64,000 bases of DNA from Faecalibacterium sp. I3-3-33 (GTDB taxonomy: Bacteria; Bacillota; Clostridia; Oscillospirales; Ruminococcaceae): positions 1,116,001-1,180,000 of the forward strand of contig NZ_CP094469.1 in the NCBI RefSeq assembly GCF_023347295.1. The letters are read 5' to 3'. The notes under the pieces were generated by a model, which was given only the letters and a program-made list of their open reading frames with translations, did not search any database and was not told where the DNA came from. Both the position numbers and the translations under genes were made by a program. This document shows, piece by piece, positions 8,404-17,200 of the stretch (its first letter is position 1; each line of letters begins with the position of its first letter).

Positions 8404-9516
8404 ATGGAAGAACAAAAACGGCATAGCGGCTTTGAGACGATGCGCATCCTCAGTATGGTGATGATCGTGCTGATGCACGGCATCGGGCACGGCGGGCTGG
8501 GCAGGGCGGCACCACAGGGGTCGGCGGCATTCTGGATCTACTGGCTGCTGTTTATTCTGGCGCGTGTATCCACAAACTGCTTTGTAATGCTTTCCGGCTA
8601 TTATCTGTCGGAGCGCAAGGGGCCTGTTCATGCCGGGCGGCTGTTCCGCATCGGGGTACAGGTGTGGTTTTATTCCATGCTAACTTTCTGCGTTGCGGTG
8701 AAAGCGGGGGCGGTCCCGCTTTCGGCTGTTGCACTGCTCCGGGCACTTTTACCCCTTACCTCCAACGGCTACTGGTTTGCCTCGGCTTATTTTCTGATGT
8801 ACCTCTCAGTGCCGGTGCTGAACGTGGTGGTGCAAAGCCTTGACCGGCGGCAGTACAAAACGCTGCTGCTGGTGGCACTGCTGCTGCAAAGCGTGTGGGG
8901 CACGCTGTTCTACTGGGCAACGGATGCGACCTTTGTGAATAACGGATACAGCTTTATCTGGTTCTATATCCTGTATTTTATGGCAGCCTATTTCCGCAAA
9001 TACCGGGTGACCGTGCCCAGCGGGCTGTGCCTAGTGGCGTATCTGGCGGCTTCGGCGGCGGGGCTTTTCAACCGGATGCTGGCACTGCGGGTGGAAAACG
9101 CTCTGCACCTGAACGGCTTTGTGGATACCGTCGGCGGCTATCAGGCACTGGCTACGGTCATTGCTTCGGCAGCGCTGTTTTTGCTGTTCCAGAATATCCG
9201 CATCCGCTCGGACTACTGGCGGCGCTGGGTCTTTTTGCTGGCACCGCTGTCCTTCGGGGTGTACCTGCTGCACGACAGCGGTTTTACCCGGGCACTGCTG
9301 TGGCAGTGGGTAGATCTGCCCCGGTTCGGCGGGGCGTTGCTGCCCTCGCTGGCTTACCTGACCGGTGTGGTGCTGCTGATCACCGTGGCGGGCTACGCAG
9401 TGGCTGCCGTGTATCAGCGGCTCTACCGTCTGCTGCGCCTGCCCGCGCTGGAAACAAAACTGGACGCCCTGACCGCCCGCATCCTGCAAAGCGTTGTCGG
9501 GAGCAAAGAAGTGTAA
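8404..9516 (+). CDS. Acyltransferase 3 family membrane protein (OafA/WecH-like)
   Basis: This 370-residue protein has about ten membrane helices. It begins with the family motif region FETMRILSMVMIVLMHG, in which Arg and the following His belong to the acyltransferase-3 signature. Such enzymes transfer acetyl or other acyl groups across the membrane onto sugars of surface polymers. The start is ATG 8404 after GGGAGCGGGG; the preceding in-frame sequence overlaps the glycosyltransferase gene and was not used. It is the last gene of the three-gene unit and is followed at once by a strong terminator. Confidence 0.85.
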   Translation: MEEQKRHSGFETMRILSMVMIVLMHGIGHGGLGRAAPQGSAAFWIYWLLFILARVSTNCFVMLSGYYLSERKGPVHAGRLFRIGVQVWFYSMLTFCVAVKAGAVPLSAVALLRALLPLTSNGYWFASAYFLMYLSVPVLNVVVQSLDRRQYKTLLLVALLLQSVWGTLFYWATDATFVNNGYSFIWFYILYFMAAYFRKYRVTVPSGLCLVAYLAASAAGLFNRMLALRVENALHLNGFVDTVGGYQALATVIASAALFLLFQNIRIRSDYWRRWVFLLAPLSFGVYLLHDSGFTRALLWQWVDLPRFGGALLPSLAYLTGVVLLITVAGYAVAAVYQRLYRLLRLPALETKLDALTARILQSVVGSKEV

Positions 9517-9518
9517 AG

Positions 9519-9562
9519 AAAAGCGCTATCGCACGAGTTTTTTGTGCGACAGCGCTTTTTTA
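9519..9562. terminator. Bidirectional terminator between the acyltransferase gene and recG
   Basis: A long interrupted stem (AAAAGCGCT..TCGCAC with GTGCGA..AGCGCTTTTTT) ends both convergent transcripts. Its right edge overlaps the recG stop codon at 9560-9562. Confidence 0.85.
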
Positions 9563-11620
9563 GTTCATCGGCCCGGCCTTGTCGAACATCTGCTGCACCT
9601 GCGCGGCCAGCAAAGCGTGGGCAGGGCTTTCCAGCAGCGGGTCGGCGGCAAGCAATGCGGCGGCCTCGCTCTGGGCGGCGTGCAGGGTGCGGGTGTCGTT
9701 CATCAAATCGGCGATCTGCAAGGTGGGCAGGCCGTGCTGGCGGCTGCCGAAAAAGTCGCCGGGGCCGCGGGTCTCCAAGTCGTACTGCGCCACGGCAAAG
9801 CCGTCGGTGGTGGAGCAGAGAAATTTCAGCCGCTTCTGCACGGCTTCGCTGGTGTTGTCGCTGACAAGGAAGCACCAACTCTCGGTAGCGCCGCGTCCCA
9901 CACGCCCGCGCAGCTGGTGCAGGGCGCTCAGGCCGTAGCGCTCGGCGTTTTCAATCACCATCACGCTGGCGTTGGGCACGTCCACGCCCACCTCAATGAC
10001 GGTGGTGGACACCAGTGCGTCCAGCCGCCCGGCCTTGAAATCCTCCATGACGGCGGCTTTTTCCTTGGGCTTCAGCTTGCCGTGCATCAGCCCCACCCGG
10101 CGGTCGGGCAGCAGCGCCTTGGCGATGTCCTCGTAGTAGGTCTTGACGGCGTTCAGCCCGCCGTCCGGCACATCCTCGATGGCGGGGCAGACCAGATACA
10201 CCTGCCGCCCTTTGTCGATCTCGCTGTCCAGAAAGCGGTACAGGTCCCGCCGCCGCTTGCCGGTGATGCACCGGGTCTTGACCGGGGTGCGCCCGGGGGG
10301 CAGCTCGTCCAGAATGGAGATATCCAAGTCGCCGTAGATCAAAAGCCCCAGCGTGCGGGGGATAGGGGTGGCGCTCATGACCAGCAGGTGCGGGTTCGCG
10401 GCCTTTTCCGCCAGTGCGCCGCGCTGGCGCACCCCGAAGCGGTGCTGCTCGTCAATGACAGCAAGACCCAGCCGGGCAAACTCCACCCCTTCGCTCATCA
10501 GGGCGTGGGTGCCCACCACAAGGTCGGCTTCATCATTGCGGATGGCTGCCAGCGTGGTGCGACGGGCGGCGGCCTTCATGCCGCCGGTCAGCAGGGCCAC
10601 CCGCATCCCGAAAGGGGCAAGCAGCCGATTGAGCCCCTCGGCGTGCTGCGCGGCAAGAATCTCGGTAGGAGCCAGCAGCGCGGCCTGATACCCCGCCCGG
10701 ATGCACGCCCAGATGGCGGCAGCAGCTACCAGCGTTTTACCGCTGCCCACATCGCCCTGCAACAGGCGGTTCATGGCGGTATCGCCCGCCATATCGTTTA
10801 AAATCTCCTCCACCGCGCGGCGTTGCGCCCCGGTGGGGGCAAAGGGCAGGCTCTGCCAGAAAGGAGCAGGGTCGGCGCGGCGCATGGGGGCCCCGGTGGC
10901 CGCAGCGCCCCGGCTGCGCATCCGCCCAATGCCCAATTGCAGCACCAGCAGTTCCTCATAGATGAGCCGCCGCCGCGCCGCTGCGGCCTGTTCCTCGGTG
11001 GCAGGGCAGTGGATGGCGCGCACCGCTTCGGCCTTGGGGAGCAGACGGTATTTTTGCAGCATCTCCGGGGGCAGCGGGTCGGGCAGCAGCTCCGCATGGG
11101 GCAAAAGCTGCCGGATGCAGCGGGAGATGACGCTGCTGGACAGTCCTTCGGTCTGGGGGTAAACGGCCTCAAAGGGTGCGGCTTGTATCTGTTCAGCGGT
11201 GCGCACCTGCGGGTTGACCATCTGGCGGCGCAGCATCCCGCCGGTGACGATGCCCTGAAAATAGTATTCCTGTCCCAGCTGCAATTTCTGGGTGGCGTAG
11301 GGGTTATTGAACCATGTGATCTCCAGACTGGCTACATCGTCTCCGGCAGTGATGCGCTCCATCCGCCGCCCGCCCGGCAGAATGCGCCCGCCGGGCTTTG
11401 CAAACACTTCGGCCTTTACCACGCATTCGGTGTCGGCGGGGGCTTCCGCGATGGAGTAGGGCTTGGAAAAGTCGATGTACCGCCGGGGGTAGTGGCACAG
11501 CAGGTCTGCCAGCGTCACGATGCCCAGCTTCTCGAACCGCTCTGCGGTCTTGGGCCCCACCCCTTTCAGGTAGCGCACCGGGGTGTCCGGGGTCAGGGTA
11601 GTGCGGTTTTCGGTGGGCAT
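9560..11620 (-). CDS. recG: ATP-dependent DNA helicase RecG
   Basis: The 686-residue protein has the usual RecG length and order: an N-terminal wedge/OB region with a helix-hairpin-helix-like start (VRYLKGVGPKTAERFEKLGI), Walker A GDVGSGKT at 289-296, DEQH box at 390-393, SATPIPRTL motif III, and the C-terminal helicase motifs ending QLRGRVGRG. RecG remodels stalled replication forks and branch-migrates Holliday junctions. The ATG at 11620 follows AGAAGGGAGC. It is monocistronic, with a possible minus-strand -10 (TATACT) about 30 bp upstream. Confidence 0.97.
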   Translation of the reverse strand: MPTENRTTLTPDTPVRYLKGVGPKTAERFEKLGIVTLADLLCHYPRRYIDFSKPYSIAEAPADTECVVKAEVFAKPGGRILPGGRRMERITAGDDVASLEITWFNNPYATQKLQLGQEYYFQGIVTGGMLRRQMVNPQVRTAEQIQAAPFEAVYPQTEGLSSSVISRCIRQLLPHAELLPDPLPPEMLQKYRLLPKAEAVRAIHCPATEEQAAAARRRLIYEELLVLQLGIGRMRSRGAAATGAPMRRADPAPFWQSLPFAPTGAQRRAVEEILNDMAGDTAMNRLLQGDVGSGKTLVAAAAIWACIRAGYQAALLAPTEILAAQHAEGLNRLLAPFGMRVALLTGGMKAAARRTTLAAIRNDEADLVVGTHALMSEGVEFARLGLAVIDEQHRFGVRQRGALAEKAANPHLLVMSATPIPRTLGLLIYGDLDISILDELPPGRTPVKTRCITGKRRRDLYRFLDSEIDKGRQVYLVCPAIEDVPDGGLNAVKTYYEDIAKALLPDRRVGLMHGKLKPKEKAAVMEDFKAGRLDALVSTTVIEVGVDVPNASVMVIENAERYGLSALHQLRGRVGRGATESWCFLVSDNTSEAVQKRLKFLCSTTDGFAVAQYDLETRGPGDFFGSRQHGLPTLQIADLMNDTRTLHAAQSEAAALLAADPLLESPAHALLAAQVQQMFDKAGPMN

Positions 11621-11688
11621 GGCGTTTCAGCTCCCTTCTAAGCGTAGTATAGCCATTGTAACACGGACGGGGAACAGATGCAAACACT

Positions 11689-11717
11689 TTGCCTTTGTGC
11701 GGAAGCTGTGGTACACT
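11689..11717 (+). promoter_or_regulatory. Promoter of the GNAT gene
   Basis: TTGCCT and TACACT have a 17-bp spacer and lie 33 bp ahead of the start codon. Confidence 0.55.
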
Positions 11718-11749
11718 GGCAGCACAGAAAAAAGAGAGGAGAGAATCGT

Positions 11750-12274
11750 ATGGAAATACGCAATGCGACCATGGACGATCTACACGCCATTGCCGCCGTG
11801 GAGGCGGCCTGTTTTCCGGCAGCGGAGGCTGCCACGGCAGAAGAATTTGCCGGGCGGCTGGCACACTATGCCGATCATTTCTGGCTGCTGTTTGAGCAGG
11901 GGGAACTGGTAGCCTTTGTGGACGGCTTTTGCACCGACACGCCCGACCTGACCGATGCGATGTACGCGGACGCCGCCCTGCATGATGAAAACGGCGCATG
12001 GCAGATGATCTTTGGGGTGAACACCCTCCCGCGCTGCCGCCGCCGGGGCTATGCCGGGCTGCTGCTGCAAAGAGCCATTGCAGATGCCCGCGCGCAGGGG
12101 CGCAAGGGACTGGTGCTGACCTGCAAGGAGAAGCTTTTGCACTATTACGCAAAATTCGGCTTTGTGAACGAGGGCGTTTCCGCTTCCACCCACGGCGGGG
12201 TGGTGTGGTACCAGATGCGGCTGCGCATCTCATACGGGAACACCCTGCCCACGGAGTTTTGCCGCATGGTGTGA
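11750..12274 (+). CDS. GNAT family N-acetyltransferase
   Basis: The 174-residue protein has the GNAT fold signature: an N-terminal MEIRNATMDDLHAIAAVE start and an acetyl-CoA binding motif A near 93-103 (RCRRRGYAGLL, fitting R/QxxGxG/A). It is followed by the helix with ADARAQGRKGLVLTCK and a Y..FGF C-terminal element. It probably acetylates an amine on a small molecule or protein. AGAGGAGAG precedes ATG 11750. It is transcribed alone, with the next gene having an independent consensus promoter. Substrate not predictable. Confidence 0.85.
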   Translation: MEIRNATMDDLHAIAAVEAACFPAAEAATAEEFAGRLAHYADHFWLLFEQGELVAFVDGFCTDTPDLTDAMYADAALHDENGAWQMIFGVNTLPRCRRRGYAGLLLQRAIADARAQGRKGLVLTCKEKLLHYYAKFGFVNEGVSASTHGGVVWYQMRLRISYGNTLPTEFCRMV

Positions 12275-12353
12275 GGGAGAGCGCTTGTGCCGGAGCGTGC
12301 GTTTTTCATTATTTTTTGCGGCGCGGAAGAGCCTGTTGCAGCGTCGAATTTTG

Positions 12354-12381
12354 TTGACAGGGGCAAAGCAGGGGGTATAAT
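12354..12381 (+). promoter_or_regulatory. Consensus sigma-A promoter of the secreted-protein cluster
   Basis: Perfect TTGACA and perfect TATAAT have a 16-bp spacer. This is the closest match to consensus in the window and suggests strong expression of the 12.4-17.7 kb cluster. Confidence 0.8.
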
Positions 12382-12413
12382 AAAAGGGAGACAAAACAAT
12401 AGGAGGCATCTGT

Positions 12414-12869
12414 ATGAAACAGTCCACAAGACTTGTGCCCTTGGTGATGTTGCTGCTGTGGATGTTGTTGGCTCTGCCGGCAGCGGCAGCGGCTCCCGAG
12501 ACTACCGTGCAGCAAAACGGCATCTACACCATCTATTTTGAGACCGGCGGCGGTGTGGGGATCCCGGTGATCGCCAGCACTACCTCTACGGGCAGGCTGA
12601 ACTCTCTGCCCACCCCCACCATGTCCGGCTATACCTTCGAAGGCTGGTATACCGATCAGTTGGAAGGGGACAAGATCACTGTGAACACAGAGTTCGGCGC
12701 GGACACCACGATCTATGCGCATTGGGTGCCCAATGCCTCCGACAAGACCCCGGCGGTCACAAAGCCGGGCACTGCATCGACAGACGGCTTTGCGTGGAAG
12801 GCGCATGTTGGCACGATGCTGGTGGCAGGTACGATCCTGCTGACCATGGCCGTGCTGTATCTGCGCTGA
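12414..12869 (+). CDS. Exported protein with one InlB B-repeat (Listeria-Bacteroides repeat) and a C-terminal membrane helix
   Basis: The 151-residue protein has a signal peptide (about 1-26, cleavage near AAAAAPE) and a beta-rich domain (about 35-105) containing SGYTFEGWYTD followed by DTTIYAHW, the hallmark of the InlB B-repeat/Flg_new family. A short linker and a C-terminal hydrophobic helix (about 131-149) follow. It should face the outside, anchored by the helix. It is the first gene behind a consensus promoter, and 28 bp separate it from the double-glycine peptide gene. The function is unknown; B-repeats usually serve adhesion or protein-protein contact. Confidence 0.8.
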   Translation: MKQSTRLVPLVMLLLWMLLALPAAAAAPETTVQQNGIYTIYFETGGGVGIPVIASTTSTGRLNSLPTPTMSGYTFEGWYTDQLEGDKITVNTEFGADTTIYAHWVPNASDKTPAVTKPGTASTDGFAWKAHVGTMLVAGTILLTMAVLYLR

Positions 12870-12897
12870 GACGTTTCGTTCAGAAAAGAGGTATCTT

Positions 12898-13143
12898 ATG
12901 ATGAAGTATTCTGCCCAGACGATCCGGCTTCCGGCACAGTATGCTCTGCTGGCACCCGAGGAACAGGCTGCCGTGGCGGGCGGCGCGGGTTTTGCCGATG
13001 TGCTGAACAATATCAGCAAGATCAGTAAAGTATTCAACTATATGGCGCGCTTTTTCTCTTCCACCAGCGCCATGCTCAACAATTTTATCACAGCCTATAA
13101 CACCCTGCAGGATCTGAATAGTTATATCCAGAAAAATTTCTGA
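12898..13143 (+). CDS. Small double-glycine-leader protein resembling the N-terminus of F. prausnitzii MAM
   Basis: The 81-residue protein has no ordinary signal peptide. Its first 29 residues form a leader ending LLAPEEQAAVAGG, the pattern of peptides processed after Gly-Gly by peptidase-containing ABC exporters. The block LPAQYALLAPEE..V.GGA lines up with my memory of the start of the microbial anti-inflammatory molecule of Faecalibacterium (PANYSVIAENE..VNGGA). The released 52-residue part is an amphipathic, slightly basic helix-former. AAAGAGG precedes two adjacent ATGs (12898, 12901); the first is used. No matching exporter is in this window. A bacteriocin-like or surface role is possible; the function is unproven. 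Confidence 0.7.
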   Translation: MMKYSAQTIRLPAQYALLAPEEQAAVAGGAGFADVLNNISKISKVFNYMARFFSSTSAMLNNFITAYNTLQDLNSYIQKNF

Positions 13144-13271
13144 CAGGCTGCACTTGCGAAGTACGGCACCGGTGTTGCTACCAACACGGGTGTGCTGAAA
13201 ATATATCTTTTGCCCGGCAGCCAGAACCGGCTGCCATAGAACAGGTTTGCGATCCTGAGGAGGAAAACAAG

Positions 13272-14204
13272 ATGAAAAAAGCGTTCAGACTTTCCGCGTG
13301 GATCACGGCTGCGGCCATGGCGGTCAGCCTGCTGCCAATGGGGGCGTTTGCGGCTCCCGCAGCACCGGAGACCACCAACACCATTGCGGAGGGTGCGTAC
13401 ACAAAGGAAGGTACCCAGTGGTATGTCAGCTTCAATGATCTGGAGACAGAGGCGGATTACATCGTCATCGTCAGCCGCTCGGCAGAGCAGCCGCTGGCGG
13501 CAGAGAATCTGGTCTACCTGACCGAGACTGCTTCTACGGACACCGGCACGCTCACCGTGCCTTTCCGTGCGGCGGCAGAAGATATCCGGTACGCCGTGGC
13601 CTGCCGACCCGGCAAAATACCGGAAAGCCGCACCGTCCGGGTAAACGGCGGCACGGCCGACCTTGAACAGGCTGCTGCGGGCGCAGTGGTCACCATTACT
13701 GCACCGGCAGAGCAGGACGGAAAGCCCTTTGCCCGCTGGAAGGTGGAAGCCGGTGACATCACGCTGGCCGAGGAGACCGCCCGCCAGACCACCTTTGTAA
13801 TGGGCAGTCTGGATGTTGAGGTGACGGCGTGCTACGACACGAAGGACTCCCCCACCCCCGCCCCCGGCGGCGATGGAGACGGCGGCGGTGCGATCATTGC
13901 GTTGGCCGCAGGTGCGGCCGCTGTGGCGGTGGCAGTCGGTGTAGTGACTACTGTGGCACCGGTGGCTGTGCGGGGCAGGGTAGAGCTGGCAGATCATACC
14001 GTACCGGCCAACGCACGCATCTCGCTGCTGCAAGACGGCAAGGTGGTGGCGCAGACGACTGCCAACGCCGAGGGCAGCTTTGAACTGAAGGTCAAGCGCG
14101 GAAATTACGAACTGACTGCTGTTTATACGGATGCAAACGGTCAGCTTGTGCATAAGACGATCCAGATCAAGGCCCCGGTCAAGGGATTGACCGTGACCCT
14201 TTAA
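13272..14204 (+). CDS. Exported protein with divergent InlB-type repeat, glycine/alanine-rich membrane segment and carboxypeptidase-regulatory-like domain
   Basis: The 310-residue protein has a signal peptide (1-28) and a first beta domain (about 35-120). A divergent InlB B-repeat (about 121-190) is marked by GAVVTITAP, FARWKVEAG and TTFVMGSLDVEVTA. A Pro/Gly-rich linker (193-206) leads to an Ala/Val/Gly-rich hydrophobic stretch (207-233). The final domain (234-302) resembles CarboxypepD_reg/SpaA-type folds (VPANARISLLQDGKVVA..GSFELKVKRGNYELTA). If residues 207-233 span the membrane, this last domain would be cytoplasmic, which is odd for such a fold. AGGAGG precedes the ATG. It is the third gene of the cluster. 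Confidence 0.75.
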   Translation: MKKAFRLSAWITAAAMAVSLLPMGAFAAPAAPETTNTIAEGAYTKEGTQWYVSFNDLETEADYIVIVSRSAEQPLAAENLVYLTETASTDTGTLTVPFRAAAEDIRYAVACRPGKIPESRTVRVNGGTADLEQAAAGAVVTITAPAEQDGKPFARWKVEAGDITLAEETARQTTFVMGSLDVEVTACYDTKDSPTPAPGGDGDGGGAIIALAAGAAAVAVAVGVVTTVAPVAVRGRVELADHTVPANARISLLQDGKVVAQTTANAEGSFELKVKRGNYELTAVYTDANGQLVHKTIQIKAPVKGLTVTL

Positions 14205-14249
14205 GGCCGTCTCACAGCTTTACAGTAAGATAGAAAGGAATCCTGCCCT

Positions 14250-17200
14250 ATGAAGCGATTTGTTGCGGCGATCCTTGCGGTCGTTATGCTTTTGAGCACC
14301 TTTTCATTCACAGCGCTGGCAGCAGCCCCGGAGCAGCTGCCCCAGACCGGCCCGGCGGTACAGCAGCTGCAAACCACAGCGCTTCCGCCTGTCGGACTGG
14401 ATACCCGCCCCTACGCTGCTGCAATGGCGCAGCAGCAGACCGGCAAGCTTTCTCAGTCCACGACCAGCGACCAGCTGAGCATGACCGCCACCGACAGTCT
14501 GAGCGCCCTGCTGCTGGCGGGAATGCCGGACGCAGACCCGGACGCAGAAAACGGCGGCAGCGATGCCCAGAACTACCGGGTGATCGATGCAGGCGTAACG
14601 GGGCAGACCGCCACAGTGCGCTATTTTGCCGCCGGTACGGCAGACCTTGTGGTGGGCATTTACAGCACCGACAGCAAGCAGCTGCTGGCCAGCGGCACCA
14701 TACAGGTGGAGCAGACGGAGGAGACCATGGCGGAGATCCCGCTCACCGGCACGCTGCCCCAGTATTTTGTGCTCAAGGTATTTCTGCTGGACACGGAAGA
14801 GCACAGCGCCCTGAGCGATACTTATGTCAGCACCTTGTTCACCGAGGAAATGTCCGACCTGAAGGAGGCCAAGGCCAGCGACTTTGACCCGGAATTGGTG
14901 GTCAATCTGGACGAGCGGGACGACACGAACTTTGGTGTGGTGAAAGCCGATGTTGCACTGCTGGACAATGACGCGGTGGCACCCGACGAAAACGTCATCA
15001 CGCAGGACGCCGACAGCTATGTGTATACCGTTGAAAACCCCACCGAAGAGTTCCGGAACCTGCAGGAAGGCGATACCTTTGTTTACCACAGCCCGGAGGG
15101 ACTGCTGGTGGCCCGTGTGCAGGACATTCGGGAGGAAGGCGGCAAACTTGTCATTACTGGTGACGAGGAACTGGACATCCGGGATGTGTTCGACCTGCTG
15201 AAGATCGACAGCGATCAGGACAGCAGCGAATTCCACTATGTGGAGGGCAGTGCAGAGAGCGGCGCGGATGGCAGTGTGACCAGCAACGTGACCGTGCAGG
15301 AGTCTGCGATAGTGGATTTCTCGCCTGAGGCGCTGGAGTATACCGGCGAGGGCGCCGACGCCATCCATGCGGCTGCGGACGATGCAGAGGCGGACAACGG
15401 CTTTGTGGATGATCTGACGGAAGATATCGGCAACATATTTGAGCCCAAAAAGGACAACCAATCAAAGGAAAAGACTTTGAAGGTCCTGATGGACAAGGAG
15501 TACAAGAAGAAGTATACGGATGATCTGGAATACTCCGTCAAGCTGCATATTGATTCCAGTGTTGCAGTGAACGCAAACTTTGCCTACTATATCGCATGGG
15601 ACCGTGTGTATGTGGCAGGCTCGGCCGCACTGAGCATAAAGGGCGTTTACGGCGTGGAAGCCGATTTAAAAGCGACCGTAGATCTGGGCAAGTACGATGC
15701 CACCGATGTCATGACGGGCATCTCCTTTGGTGTTGCGGCAAGCATTGATGTGGAACTGAACGCTTCGGCAAATGTTACGCTGCTGACCACCGCAACCATT
15801 GGCGCTTCCTACCAGCTGGGCTATGGCTTCCGCAACCTGAGCAGCAACCCCTATTACCAGATGACGGCAGATGCCAATGTGGTGGTAAAGGCGACCCTGC
15901 ACCTGAGTCCGTATATAGGTGCAGCCTACAATCTGGTGCAGCTGTACTTCAACCTGAGCTTTGAAAATACCCTTACAGCCCATGCTATTTTCCGGGGAGC
16001 GGACTCGGAGGATGTGCCGGAATCCCGCGATGGCTGCGCCCCAGTGTGCTTTGCGTTCAATCTGCACATTACCTGTTCCGGCAACTTGCAGATCGGAATG
16101 CAGCTTGTCCCTGGAAAAGACGGAATTATGTTCGATCCCTTTACCCTGTGGAAGAACGCAGAACTCTTTGATGGCGATGCCTACTGGTCGCCCTTCCGCA
16201 AGGAGTTTGCCTTTACCAAGTGCCCCCACACGGAGTACCGTGTCACGGCAACGCTGGAAGGGGTAAACAACACCACCGCCCTGCCGCTGTACCTGCAAAA
16301 GGACGGCAACACCCCGGAACTCATCGGTGAGTGCACCTACGTCAACCCGACCAAGTTCTATCTGGAACACGGCGAAGCTTACCGCCTGTACTCGGTGGTG
16401 GACGGCGTGGTGTTTGCCACGGACGAGGAGTTCACGCTGGATAAGGCGCTGGAAGTCACCCTGACAAAGCACCCAGAGATCAGTCTGGACGACCTGCTCA
16501 ACAGCGGCCGTGTGGATGACGGCTCCAGCGATACCGGCCATATCACCTACACCTTCAACGAAAAGACCGGCACGCTCATCATCAGCGGCGAAGGTGCTAT
16601 GCCCAGTTTTGATACCGCAAACCATGGCATCCCTTGGCCGTGGGACAACAGCAAAATCAAAAAGCTGATCATCCGCGAAGGTGTGACAAAGATTGGCAAT
16701 CATGCATTTATGTATGCTGACGCCCTTACAGAAGTATATCTGCCGGAAAGCTTGAAAACCATTGGAGATCGTGGGTTTGGCTATTTCAACGCTTACAATG
16801 AAACTCCAACCGAAATCTATTATGCAGGCACCCGGAAGCAGTGGCGCACAGTAGGTGTTGTGGTCGACAGTTCAAAAGGATCTTATACAAATGCTGCATT
16901 CAAAAACGCTGTCAAGCACTGCACAGATGGCGATACCAACCTTCCGATGGCAGGCGGCAGCGGTACGAAAAATGACCCGTACCAGATTGCCACGGCAGAG
17001 CAATTAGATGCCATCCATGACTGGCCGACCGCTACATACTATGTGCTGGTCAATGATATCGACCTTTCCGGCATTGAGTGGGTGCCGTATAGCGGTTACA
17101 TCAATTTTGATGGACAGGGACACACGGTTTCCAATCTGACTATCATCAAAACGGATGTGAGCGGCGAAGCCAACATTGGCATGTTCGGCGCATTGTATTC

